A stretch of DNA of 64,000 nt from Methylobacterium nodulans ORS 2060 (GTDB lineage Bacteria > Pseudomonadota > Alphaproteobacteria > Rhizobiales > Beijerinckiaceae). Below the pieces are notes generated by a model. The model saw nothing but the letters and a program-made list of their open reading frames with translations, was not told the DNA's origin and ran no database searches. Positions 50,086 to 58,312 of the stretch are shown here, one piece after another (positions within the stretch are counted from its first letter, which is position 1; the number at the start of each line of letters is the position of its first letter). Where the stretch lies: positions 394,071 to 458,070 of the forward strand of contig NC_011887.1 of the NCBI RefSeq assembly GCF_000022085.1, written 5' to 3'. The position numbers and the translations under genes are program-made.

Positions 50086-50412
50086 ACCGGAGAGCGTTGC
50101 CCCTGCGAACTCCAGCCCGGCCGCTTCCAGGTTGACCACATCCTACCGGATGCCCTCGGCGGCCCGTCGATCCTGGCCAATGCTCAGGTGCTCTGCACCG
50201 ATTGCCATACCGCCAAGACGAAGCGGGACCGGGCGCACATCGACAAGGCGAAGCGGCAAGCTGACGCCCACAACGGCATCCGTGACCCGCACGCACGACC
50301 GCTCGCCGGCGGGCGGCCCATGCCCGCTGGGCGCCCCGCGCACCGCGCCACCACGCCCCTCGTGAAATCCCTGCCGCCGCGGCGGTCCCTGTACGTGTCG
50401 GAGCACCGCTGA
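50086..50412 (+). pseudogene. HNH endonuclease, C-terminal part
   Basis: The frame reads TGERCPCELQPGRFQVDHIL, PDALGGPSILANAQVLCTDC and HTAKTKRDRAHIDKAKRQ, a good HNH domain with CxC and CxxC ligands. It has no start codon upstream and meets the truncated helicase head-on, so its beginning was lost at the same junction. The stop overlaps the next start (TGATG). Confidence 0.65.
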
Positions 50413-50825
50413 TGCGCTACCGCTGGCCCCACACTCTCCGAGGCTGGAAGACCCTCTTCTGGCTCTGGCTCGGCCGCTGCCCGATCCACCATACTCGGCT
50501 CTCGGTGGAGGCCGCCCGGCAAGGCCAACTGACCGTCGCCGAGCACAAGAAGCTCGTCGCAGCGACGGAGGCGGCATTCGCCGCACTCAGAACGGAGCAC
50601 CAGGAGGTGCTGTGCGATCTGGGCGACCGAGTGGACGAGATCGTCCGCCTGCGCGAGGCGCTAAAGCCCTTCGTGGAGTACGCCCGCTACGCCCTGATCG
50701 CGGGCATGGAGGGCGAGATCGGCGAGGTCATCGTCGTCGGGTTCCGTCGCAGCATCAGCACGCAAGCCCTGCGGCGCACAGTCGAGGCTTACGGCGAGCC
50801 ACCGGAGACGTCCGATGCTCGCTGA
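50412..50825 (+). CDS. Phage hypothetical protein, 137 aa
   Basis: Starts at the ATG at 50412 overlapping the HNH stop. A hydrophobic patch near the start (WKTLFWLWLGRCP) is followed by helical sequence (TVAEHKKLVAATEAAFAALR, GDRVDEIVRLREALKPFVEY) and IGEVIVVGFRRSISTQALRR. A short coiled coil is likely. No family recognised. It belongs to the plus-strand phage fragment between the helicase and the junction at 50.93 kb. Confidence 0.5.
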   Translation: MRYRWPHTLRGWKTLFWLWLGRCPIHHTRLSVEAARQGQLTVAEHKKLVAATEAAFAALRTEHQEVLCDLGDRVDEIVRLREALKPFVEYARYALIAGMEGEIGEVIVVGFRRSISTQALRRTVEAYGEPPETSDAR

Positions 50826-50931
50826 CCTCCGGGCCAAGGACCTGTTCGGCGTTGCCTTCGCCGACATGATCAAGCGCAGCGCGGACATCTCGCGCTGCGG
50901 AGCCTACCGCTTCACGCTGACCCGCACCTGA
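50815..50931 (+). pseudogene. DUF1643-like N-terminal scrap, 38 aa
   Basis: MLADLRAKDLFGVAFADMIK then RSADISRCGAYRFTLTRT matches the beginning of DUF1643 proteins (ADIS..G.YRY.LTR.W). It stops where the family continues, at the same point where the integrase tail begins, so it was cut by the junction. Confidence 0.55.
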
Positions 50932-50933
50932 GC

Positions 50934-51065
50934 GTGACGGAGAAGTATGCTCACGCGGACCTGGACGACCTGCGGCAAGCGATGGTCGAGACCGCCGCCG
51001 ATACTGCTTCCCGTCGCACGAACTCCCGAATAAAGTCCCGAACTGACAAGGCGGCCAAGTCGTAA
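50934..51065 (+). pseudogene. Tyrosine recombinase C-terminal tail
   Basis: VTEKYAHADLDDLRQAMVET is the end of a phage-type integrase, including the catalytic Tyr in EKYAH. No upstream part is present. It sits exactly between the DUF1643 scrap and the TonB-receptor fragment, suggesting an old island boundary. Confidence 0.65.
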
Positions 51066-51085
51066 ATCTCTGAAGGAAAAAGACT

Positions 51086-51631
51086 TTGCCGGATCTTGAG
51101 CGCAAGCTGGGCGAGCGTGTGCTCGTTGGGGCGACCTATTTCGAGACCGATTTCCGCAACCTGATCCAGACGGCCTACCTCCCGACCTACGCGACCAACG
51201 TGAATGTCGGCCGAGCCGTCGCCTACGGCGCGGAGAGCTTCGTCTCGGTCAAGCTCACCGATACGCTGAGCGCCCGGGTCGACTACACCAACACCGTGAC
51301 CAAGGACGAAGTCGCGAATCAGGAGCTGCTGCGGCGTCCCCGTCATAAGGTCAGCCTCACCGGCATCTGGACGCCACTGCCGAACCTGACGCTCACCGGC
51401 ACGCTGATCTCCATCGGCTCGTTCGTCGATGGCAACCGGGACTTTTCGGTGACGCGGCTGAAGAACCCCAGCCTCACCCTTGTCAACCTGTCGGCCAACT
51501 ACGCGTGCTCGGAAACGACGACCTTGTTCGCGCGCATCGATAACCTGTTCGATCAGCGCTACCAGAACCCAACCGGGTTCCTCGGCCCGGGGCTCGCCGT
51601 CTACGGTGGCGTACGCCTGACCTCGTTCTGA
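51086..51631 (+). pseudogene. TonB-dependent receptor, C-terminal ~180 residues
   Basis: Outer-membrane beta-strand repeats are clear (GERVLVGATYFETDFRNLIQ, AYGAESFVSVKLTDTLSAR, DYTNTVTKD) and the family ends normally with TTLFARIDNLFDQRYQNPTG and GGVRLTSF. Full receptors have 600-700 residues, so the plug and most of the barrel are missing; the break lies at 51066-51086 beside the integrase tail. By context it was the vitamin B12 or siderophore receptor for the ABC genes that follow. Confidence 0.8.
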
Positions 51632-51633
51632 GG

Positions 51634-52487
51634 ATGCCGATGCCGTTGCGAGGCGCTCTCATTCTCTCGGTCCTGCTGACCGCCGTGCCTGCGGCGGCTC
51701 GCGCCGCCGGCACGGCGGAGGTGCCGGCACGCGTGGTCTCGATGAACCTGTGCGCGGATGAACTCGTCCTCCGGCTCGCCGACCGCGCACAGGTCTCGGC
51801 CGTCAGCTATCTCGCTCGGGACCCGCGCGGCTCGACGGTCGCGGCCGAGGCCGCCGGCGTACCGGTGACGCGCGGCCTCACGGAGGAGATCGTCGCGCTC
51901 CGTCCCGATCTCGTCATTGCGGGTGCCTTCACCACGCGCACGACCGTCGGCATGCTGAAGCGCGTCGGCTTCCCGGTGCTCGAACTCGGCGCGCCGGCCG
52001 ACCTCGACGGCGTGCGCACGCAGATCCGGCACATGGCGGCGGCATTGGGTCGGTCCGAGCGGGGCGCGGCGATGGTCGCGGAACTCGACGCGAAGCTCGC
52101 CGCCGTTACCCCCTCCACTCGTCCCTTGAGGGTTCTGGTGATGCGCCCGAACGCCTTCACGGTCGCTCCGGGCAGCCTGGCGACGCGCTCATCCGTGCCG
52201 CCGGCCTCGTCAACGTCGCGGCCGAGCTCGGCCGCGACCGCTTCGGGCAGGTGCCGCTCGAAGCCGCGGCGCTCGCGGGCGCGGACCTGATCGTCGTCGA
52301 CGAGAGCGAGCCCAGGGCGCCCTCGCTCGCCGACACGCTCCTGCACCATCCCGTCTTCCGGGCCCTGAGCCGTGACGGCCGAACGGTCGCGATCCCGAAC
52401 CGCTTCTGGACCTGCCCTGGCCCTCAGGTCGCCGAGGTCGTGGCGCGGCTTGCCAAGGCGGCGAACGAGATGGCGCCCCTCCCATGA
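51634..52487 (+). pseudogene. Periplasmic cobalamin/iron-type binding protein, frameshifted
   Basis: Signal peptide MPMPLRGALILSVLLTAVPA; then RVVSMNLCADELVLRLADRA, LTEEIVALRPDLVIAGAF and VLELGAPADLDGVRTQIRHM, as in BtuF/FecB-type proteins. Near 52183 one base seems missing: the frame turns Ser/Arg-rich, while the correct end (GDALIRAAGLVNVAAELG, DLIVVDESEPRAPSLADTLL, IPNRFWTCPGPQVAEVVARL) is in the next frame and stops at 52487. Without it the importer would lack its ligand carrier. Confidence 0.8.
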
Positions 52488-53530
52488 ATGCGGCCGTCCC
52501 GACCCTCGCTCGCTCCGCATCGCGGCGGTTCGGCACGTCGGCGGCCGGCCGGACCGTCGTCGTTCTCCTCGCCGTCACGGTCGTCGCCCTGACGCTCGCC
52601 TCCATCGCCATCGGGTACGCGCCCTTCGACGTCCAGGCAGCCTTCGCGGACCTCCTCGCGGGCAGAACCACGCTCCCGGCCCTGGTGCTGTGGGAGCTGC
52701 GCATCCCGCGCGCCCTGCTCGGGGGCGTCGTCGGGTTCAGCCTCGGCCTCACGGGGGCGGTGATGCAGGGCTACCTGCGCAACCCACTCGCCGACCCCGG
52801 CATCCTCGGCATCTCGTCGGCCGCTGCGCTCGGCGCCGTGGTCGTCTTCTACGGTGGGTTCGCCGCCTCCCTCAGCCTTGCCCTGCCGCTCGGGGGCATC
52901 GCGGGTGCGGCCGGTGCGGCGCTCCTCCTCAACCTCCTCGCGGCGCGCGGCAGCAGCACGCTCGGCCTCATCCTGGCCGGCGTCGGCCTGTCGAGCCTTG
53001 CCGGCGCCCTGACCGCGCTCGCGCTCAACCTGTCGCCGAACCCCTACGCGGCGCTCGAGATCGTATTCTGGCTCATGGGCTCGCTCGCCGACCGCAGCAT
53101 GGATCACGTCCTCCTCTGCCTGCCGTTGATGGCCATCGGCTGGGGGTTGATGCTCTCGACGGCATCGGCCCTCGATGCCCTCGCGCTCGGCGAGGACACT
53201 GCGGCGAGTCTCGGTGTCGGTCTCGTCTCCGCACGCCTGCGCCTGGTCACGGGTGCGGCCCTCGCGGTCGGCAGCGGGGTCGCGGTCAGCGGCGCCATCG
53301 GCTTCGTCGGCCTCGTCGTGCCCCATCTCATGCGTCCGCTGGTCGGGGCGCGTCCCGGCGCATGCCTGTGGCCGAGCGGGCTGGCGGGCGCGGCGCTGGT
53401 CCTGTCCGCGGACATCGGTGTGCGGCTGCTCGCCACCCGGCCCGAACTCAAGCTCGGGGTCGTGACGGCGCTCGTCGGCGCGCCTTTCCTGATCGTCCTG
53501 CTCCTGCGCAACCGCGGGAGCCGGGCATGA
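52484..53530 (+). CDS. FecCD/BtuC-type ABC permease
   Basis: 348 aa, ten membrane segments. Family signatures: LWELRIPRALLGGVVGFSLG, GAVMQGYLRNPLADPGILGI (permease-ATPase coupling region), LALGEDTAASLGVGL and GAIGFVGLVVPHLMRPLVG. Complete. Overlaps the binding-protein stop and the ATPase start by four bases each. Transports cobalamin, heme or ferric siderophore; BtuC is favoured by the binding protein's resemblance, but this is not proven. Confidence 0.9.
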   Translation: MNAAVPTLARSASRRFGTSAAGRTVVVLLAVTVVALTLASIAIGYAPFDVQAAFADLLAGRTTLPALVLWELRIPRALLGGVVGFSLGLTGAVMQGYLRNPLADPGILGISSAAALGAVVVFYGGFAASLSLALPLGGIAGAAGAALLLNLLAARGSSTLGLILAGVGLSSLAGALTALALNLSPNPYAALEIVFWLMGSLADRSMDHVLLCLPLMAIGWGLMLSTASALDALALGEDTAASLGVGLVSARLRLVTGAALAVGSGVAVSGAIGFVGLVVPHLMRPLVGARPGACLWPSGLAGAALVLSADIGVRLLATRPELKLGVVTALVGAPFLIVLLLRNRGSRA

Positions 53531-54342
53531 GCCTGGCCGCACGGGACATCCGCGTGACGCTCGACGGCCGGACGGTTCTCTCCGACGTCAGCATTGCTCT
53601 GGAACGAGGCCGTTTCGTCGGGTTGGTCGGCCCGAACGGCGCCGGCAAGACCACGCTCCTGCGCGTCCTGGCGGCGCTGGTCGCCCCGACGGAGGGCAGC
53701 GTCACCCTCGAGGGACGCAGCACGTCCGGCATGTGCCGTGACGAGCGCGCCCGTCGTGTTGCGGCCCTGTTCCAAGGAGCGGGGGTCGGGTGGCCGATGA
53801 CGGTGCGCGAGATCGTGGCACTCGGCCGGCTGCCGCATCGCCGCGCCTTCGCGCCTCTCACCGATGCCGACGAGGTCGCCATCGCGCGCGCGATGGTGCG
53901 CACCGACGTCGAGCATCTCGCTGACCGGCCCGAGCCGACCCTGTCCTCGGGCGAGCGCATGCGCGCGCTGCTCGCCCGGGCGCTCGCGGTCGAGGCCGAG
54001 TGGCTGCTGGCCGATGAGCCGGTCACGGCCCTGGACCCGGCGCACCAGCTCGACGCCATGGCCCTGCTCCGGGCTGTCGCGCGCGACGGCGCCGGCGTGG
54101 TCGCCGTCCTGCACGACCTCGGGCTCGCAGCCCGCTTCTGCGACCGCATCGTCGTGCTGAAGGGCGGCCGGCTCGTCGCGGACGGCCATCCGGAAGAGGC
54201 ACTGACGGACGCGCTGCTCGCCGAGGTGTTCGGCGTGACGGCACGCCGGGGACGAGCCCCGGACGGAACGAGATACATCCTGCCCTGGGCACGTTCAGGG
54301 GCGGTCAAGGAGGAGAGCGATGGCGCAATCATCCCGCCATGA
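53527..54342 (+). CDS. FecE/BtuD-type ABC ATPase
   Basis: 271 aa from the ATG at 53527. Walker A LVGPNGAGKTTLLRVLAAL, Q-loop ALFQGAGVGWPM, signature TLSSGERMRALLARALAV (SGERM variant of LSGGQ), Walker B WLLADEPVTALDP and the switch His in AVLHDLGLAARFC. All catalytic parts are intact. Pairs with the permease just upstream. Confidence 0.9.
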   Translation: MSLAARDIRVTLDGRTVLSDVSIALERGRFVGLVGPNGAGKTTLLRVLAALVAPTEGSVTLEGRSTSGMCRDERARRVAALFQGAGVGWPMTVREIVALGRLPHRRAFAPLTDADEVAIARAMVRTDVEHLADRPEPTLSSGERMRALLARALAVEAEWLLADEPVTALDPAHQLDAMALLRAVARDGAGVVAVLHDLGLAARFCDRIVVLKGGRLVADGHPEEALTDALLAEVFGVTARRGRAPDGTRYILPWARSGAVKEESDGAIIPP

Positions 54343-55285
54343 GGAGGTTGCCGCGCTCCTGCGGGAGGCGCTGGCCGATCCCGGCACCGCATGGAGCCTC
54401 GGCAGCTTCGGCGCCATTGCGGAGTTCATGCGCGATCCGGACGAACCGGTCATGGCTCTGCCGGACGAGCGGATGGGCATGGCGACCACCCGAGGCGCCA
54501 TCGCCCTGACCGCGTGTCCCGACCTGCGGCCGGTTGCCTACGAGACCGCCGTCGCCTCGGGCTGGAACCACGCCGTTGCCCTCTGCCTGCCGGAGGATGC
54601 CTGCGCCATGAGCCGGCGCGGCGTGGTGACGGAACTTGGTCCGGACCGTAACGCGGCCCGGGAACAGGACCGGGACGGGGTGCTGTTTGACCTCGGTCTC
54701 GACCTGCTCGCGGTGGATGCCTGCGTGCGCACCCGAGACCCGGACGCCATCGCATGCCTGCGGGCGGGCGCGGGACGGCCTCTGTTCGATCCAGGCAACC
54801 CGATTGGGCCGCATCTCGTGGCGATGAGCCCGCACCGGGTGTTTCTCGCTCGCATCGGCCGTGTCGAAGTCTATGCCCCGATCCCCGGGCCCGGCGGCAC
54901 CAGCCCTGAGGGGCCCCATACGCACGTACTGCCGAAGCTCCTGCGGAGCGGACGTACGCATGCGGCGACGACCCCGATTCCAACGGGTTGGGTCCCCTGC
55001 GCGGGCATCCACCCAGCCCATCCGTACAAGGACATGATGGGCCAACGCATCGCCTTCGACGCATCCCGGCACGAAGCTTTCCAGGTCCTGCTCGACCGCT
55101 GGGGCGACCCGGAGCTTCTCGCCATCAAGCGGGGAGCGGCCCCGACATCCGCCGGCACGGTGTCGATCCGCCATGTGCAAGCGGTGAGGCGCGTGGCCGA
55201 GGCGCAGGCGCGCTACCTGCGAGGGGAGACCATCGAGGCCGGAACCGGCGAGGATGAGGACGAGGCGACGGATGTGCACGCCTGA
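54320..55285 (+). CDS. Conserved protein of the cobalamin/iron transport operon, 321 aa
   Basis: Overlaps the ATPase gene by 23 bases. The sequence (REALADPGTAWSLGSFGAIA, DPDEPVMALPDERMGMATTR, DLRPVAYETAVASGWNHAVA, HTHVLPKLLRSGRTHAATTP, CAGIHPAHPYKDMMGQRIAF) is soluble and well composed, with His-rich stretches that could bind metal. I recognise it as a protein that accompanies such transporters in methylobacteria but not its function. No signal peptide, so it acts in the cytoplasm. The tail is acidic (GTGEDEDEATD). Confidence 0.7.
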   Translation: MAQSSRHEEVAALLREALADPGTAWSLGSFGAIAEFMRDPDEPVMALPDERMGMATTRGAIALTACPDLRPVAYETAVASGWNHAVALCLPEDACAMSRRGVVTELGPDRNAAREQDRDGVLFDLGLDLLAVDACVRTRDPDAIACLRAGAGRPLFDPGNPIGPHLVAMSPHRVFLARIGRVEVYAPIPGPGGTSPEGPHTHVLPKLLRSGRTHAATTPIPTGWVPCAGIHPAHPYKDMMGQRIAFDASRHEAFQVLLDRWGDPELLAIKRGAAPTSAGTVSIRHVQAVRRVAEAQARYLRGETIEAGTGEDEDEATDVHA

Positions 55286-55360
55286 CTGTGTCGCGGGTGG
55301 ATACGGGCAGCGCCTGGCCGCCGTGAGCGCGAAGGCGAACGAGGAGGCAGAGGTGGTCGC

Positions 55361-55475
55361 GCTAGAGCCGTGCCCGTTTCGGTTGAAACGGGTACGGCTC
55401 TTCAGTCTTTGATTTTTCGCGCTCCCTTGCGCCGAACCGGCATCCACTGCGGCGGGGAGCGCGCTGGAGCGCCGC
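55361..55475. repeat. Methylobacterium-type dispersed hairpin element
   Basis: A 16-bp stem (GAGCCGTGCCCGTTTC, loop GGTT, then its complement with one G-U pair, 55365-55400) is followed by TTCAGTCTTTGATTTTTCGCG and a second, weaker GC-rich palindrome ending ...GAGCGCGCTGGAGC. I recall similar units scattered through methylobacterial genomes. It may also terminate the operon. Confidence 0.6.
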
Positions 55476-55547
55476 ATCACGATGCTGCGGCGCGGGACCG
55501 TCCGGCTCGGGCGAACCCGCACGGCCTCGGCCGGGATCACGGTCCCC

Positions 55548-56459
55548 CTATCTGCGTGCGGGCTGCCTGAAACCCTCGACCAGGCTGTCGACGAACAGGC
55601 GCGTGGCCCGCGCGAGACCGCGACGGGACGGCAGGACGGCGTGGATGATGCCGCTGCGCGGCGTCCAGGCCGGAAGCACGGCTTCGAGGTCGCCCTTGTC
55701 CAGGGCCGCCTGCACCAGATAGGTGGGCAGGCGGACGACCCCGACCCCCTCCCGGGCGGCCTGGCGCAGGGTGAGCATGTCGTCCGACACAAGGCGCGGC
55801 GCAAAGGGAATCGCGACGCTGCGCCCGTCCTGGTGCGTCAGGTGCCAGACATGGTTCCGGTCCTGGCGGATCAGGTCGAGCGCATCCATACCCGCCAGAG
55901 CCTCCGGGGCGGAGGGACGGCCGAGGCGGTCGAGGAGGGCCGGCGCCCCCACGATCGCCTGGGTGCTGTCCGACAGCACCCGCATGACGAGATCCGATTC
56001 TTCGAGCGGCGGGAAGCGCACCCGCAACGCCACGTCGATGCCCTCCTCGATCAGGTCGACCGTCCGGTTCGTGGCGATGAAGCGGACGGAAACGCCCGGA
56101 TGGGCGATCATGAAGCGCGCGACGATCTCGGAGACGCGGGCCTGGGCGAGCGCGATCGGGCAGCTGACGCGCAGCGTCCCGGTCGGCTCAGCGCGCCAGT
56201 TCTCCACGACCTGCTGCGCCGCCTGCGCCTCGGCGATCATCGCCTGGCAATGCGCCACATAGGCGCTGCCGATCTCCGTCAGCGCGAAGCGGTTGTTGGT
56301 GCGCTGGATCAGCCGGACCCCGAGGTCGCGTTCCAGCGCTGCGATGCGGCGGCTCAGCGTCGATTTCGGCTGGTCGAGCACCCGACTGGCGGCCGAGAAG
56401 CCGCCATGCTCGGCCACCTTGGCGAAGTAGTAGAGATCCGTCAGGTTCCGCACGGTCAC
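55548..56459 (-). CDS. LysR-family transcriptional regulator
   Basis: About 303 aa from a GTG at 56459 (or the GTG at 56453); the longer ATG start at 56639 would overlap wrbA and adds a Pro/Arg-rich leader. [43 protein letters not shown]. The effector domain ([40 protein letters not shown]) is complete. It is divergent from wrbA across ~100 bases and likely controls wrbA and the RND genes behind it, perhaps in response to quinones or electrophiles (inference). Confidence 0.9.
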   Translation of the reverse strand: MTVRNLTDLYYFAKVAEHGGFSAASRVLDQPKSTLSRRIAALERDLGVRLIQRTNNRFALTEIGSAYVAHCQAMIAEAQAAQQVVENWRAEPTGTLRVSCPIALAQARVSEIVARFMIAHPGVSVRFIATNRTVDLIEEGIDVALRVRFPPLEESDLVMRVLSDSTQAIVGAPALLDRLGRPSAPEALAGMDALDLIRQDRNHVWHLTHQDGRSVAIPFAPRLVSDDMLTLRQAAREGVGVVRLPTYLVQAALDKGDLEAVLPAWTPRSGIIHAVLPSRRGLARATRLFVDSLVEGFRQPARR

Positions 56460-56560
56460 GTCCCAATTCTGGAACGACCCGTGCCATTCCGGCTGCCTCC
56501 CGGCAAGATCCGGCGCGCGTAGATTTCGGGCACCGACGTAACCCCCCGGAGGAGGCTCGG

Positions 56561-57160
56561 TTGCCCAAGGTTCTCGTCCTGTATCATTCGGCCTACGGCC
56601 ATGTGGAGGCGATGGCGCAGGCCGTCGCGGCGGGCGCACGCGAAGCGGGGGCCACGGTGGCGCTGCGCCGCGTCCCGGAAACGGTGCCCGATGCGGTCGC
56701 CCGGCAGGCCGGCTACAAGCTCGACCAGGCCGCGCCCCTGGCGAGTGTCGAGGAGTTGCCGGACTACGACGCGATCATCATCGGCTGCGGCACCCGCTAC
56801 GGCCGCGTTTCGGCCCAGATGGCGAATTTCCTCGACCAGACCGGCGGCCTGTGGGCGCGCGGCGCCCTCAACGGCCGGGTCGGCGCCGCCTTCACGGCGA
56901 CCGCGACCCAGCATGGCGGCCAGGAGACGACCCTGTTCTCCCTGATCACCAACCTGCTTCATCTCGGGCTCGTCGTGGTCGGGCTGCCCTACAGTTTCCA
57001 GGGCCAGCTCGGCATCGAGGCGGTGAGCGGCGCGAGCCCCTACGGCGCCACCACGATCACGGGCGGCGACGGCAGCCGCTGGCCGAGCGCCACCGAGATC
57101 GAGGGAGCCCACTTCCAGGGCCGCCTGGTGGCTGAGACCGCCGCACGCCTATTCGGGTGA
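56561..57160 (+). CDS. wrbA: NAD(P)H:quinone oxidoreductase WrbA
   Basis: 199 aa, the normal WrbA size. Flavodoxin-type FMN site [40 protein letters not shown] and [20 protein letters not shown] are diagnostic, as is [20 protein letters not shown] near the end. Starts at a TTG (56561) with GGAGGAGG five bases upstream. It reduces quinones by two electrons. Followed at 33 bases by the RND adaptor. Confidence 0.95.
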   Translation: MPKVLVLYHSAYGHVEAMAQAVAAGAREAGATVALRRVPETVPDAVARQAGYKLDQAAPLASVEELPDYDAIIIGCGTRYGRVSAQMANFLDQTGGLWARGALNGRVGAAFTATATQHGGQETTLFSLITNLLHLGLVVVGLPYSFQGQLGIEAVSGASPYGATTITGGDGSRWPSATEIEGAHFQGRLVAETAARLFG

Positions 57161-57193
57161 GCGGGCCGGCGTCGCGCCGAAGGAGCTTCCGCC

Positions 57194-58300
57194 ATGAGAC
57201 GCACCTCACGGATCCTGCTCGGCCTCGCGGTCGCGACGCCGGGCGCCCTGCTGCTCGCCGGGACGGGCGGCGCGCCGGCTCGCCCGGACCCGGACCAGCC
57301 GGTCAAGCCGCTCGCCGTCGAGACGAGCCGGGTCTCCGACACGCCCCTCGGCCGCGGCGTCACCGCCGTCGCGTCGCTCCGGGCGGTCCAGCAGGTGACC
57401 CTGTCGCCCGAAGTCGATGGGCGCGTGGTCGCGATCCACTTCCAGGAGGGCGCACGGGTCGAGGCCGGCGCCCCGATCCTCGACCTGTTCCGGGATCCGC
57501 AGCAGGCGGAGCTGAACCGGAGCCGCGCCGAGGAAACGCTGGCACGGCTGCAGCTCGATCGGGCGCGCGCGCTGCTGCAGCGGGAGGCCACGGCGCAGGC
57601 GGAGGTCGACCGCCGCCAGGCGGGCCTCGACCAGGCCGTCGCTCAGCGGCAGGCCGCCGAGGCCGCCCTCGCGCAACGGGTGGTGCGCGCGCCCTTCGCC
57701 GGCGAACTCGGCCTGCGGCGCACGGATCCCGGCCATTACCTGCGGGCCGGCGATCCGATCGTGACGCTCACCGCGCTCGATGCACTCTACGTCGATTTCG
57801 CGGTCCCGCAGCGATACCTCGCCGACCTGCGCGAGGGGCAGGCCGTGGAGGTGGCGAGCGACGCAGCGGGAGGCCGGACCGTCCTGGCGCGCCTCGACAC
57901 GATCGAGCCCCAGATCGATCCCGGGACCCGCAACATCCGCCTGCGCGCCCGTCTCGACAATCGGGACCGCTCGCTGCGCCCGGGCGCCTCGGTCACGGCG
58001 ACGCTGCGCTTCGCGCCCGAGCGCGGCGTGGTCACCGTGCCGGAGACCGCCATCGTGGCGAGCGCAGCCACCGACACGGCCTTCGTGGTGCGCGACCTCG
58101 ACGCGGACGGCCATGGCCACGTCGCGCAGGTCTCCGTCACCACGGGACGGCGCAGCGAGGGCCGCATCGTCGTCAGCGCGGGCCTGGAGCCCGGCGAGGT
58201 CGTCGTCACCGCCGGGCAGCTCCGCCTCTCCCCGGGACAGCCGGTGCGGCTGGAAGCGCGCCACGCCGCCTCCGCGGCGCCGGAACCCGCCCTGCGGTGA
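57194..58300 (+). CDS. RND efflux periplasmic adaptor (membrane fusion protein)
   Basis: 368 aa. A signal peptide (ILLGLAVATPGALLLAGTGG) is followed by the barrel/lipoyl halves (GVTAVASLRAVQQVTLSPEV, DGRVVAIHFQEGARVEAGAP), a short helical hairpin (LNRSRAEETLARLQLDRARA), RVVRAPFAGELGLRRTDPGH and the membrane-proximal domain. It bridges the inner-membrane pump to an outer-membrane channel; no channel gene is nearby, so one must be shared. AAGGAG lies eight bases before the ATG. Confidence 0.9.
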   Translation: MRRTSRILLGLAVATPGALLLAGTGGAPARPDPDQPVKPLAVETSRVSDTPLGRGVTAVASLRAVQQVTLSPEVDGRVVAIHFQEGARVEAGAPILDLFRDPQQAELNRSRAEETLARLQLDRARALLQREATAQAEVDRRQAGLDQAVAQRQAAEAALAQRVVRAPFAGELGLRRTDPGHYLRAGDPIVTLTALDALYVDFAVPQRYLADLREGQAVEVASDAAGGRTVLARLDTIEPQIDPGTRNIRLRARLDNRDRSLRPGASVTATLRFAPERGVVTVPETAIVASAATDTAFVVRDLDADGHGHVAQVSVTTGRRSEGRIVVSAGLEPGEVVVTAGQLRLSPGQPVRLEARHAASAAPEPALR

Positions 58301-58312
58301 GGAGAACCCGCG

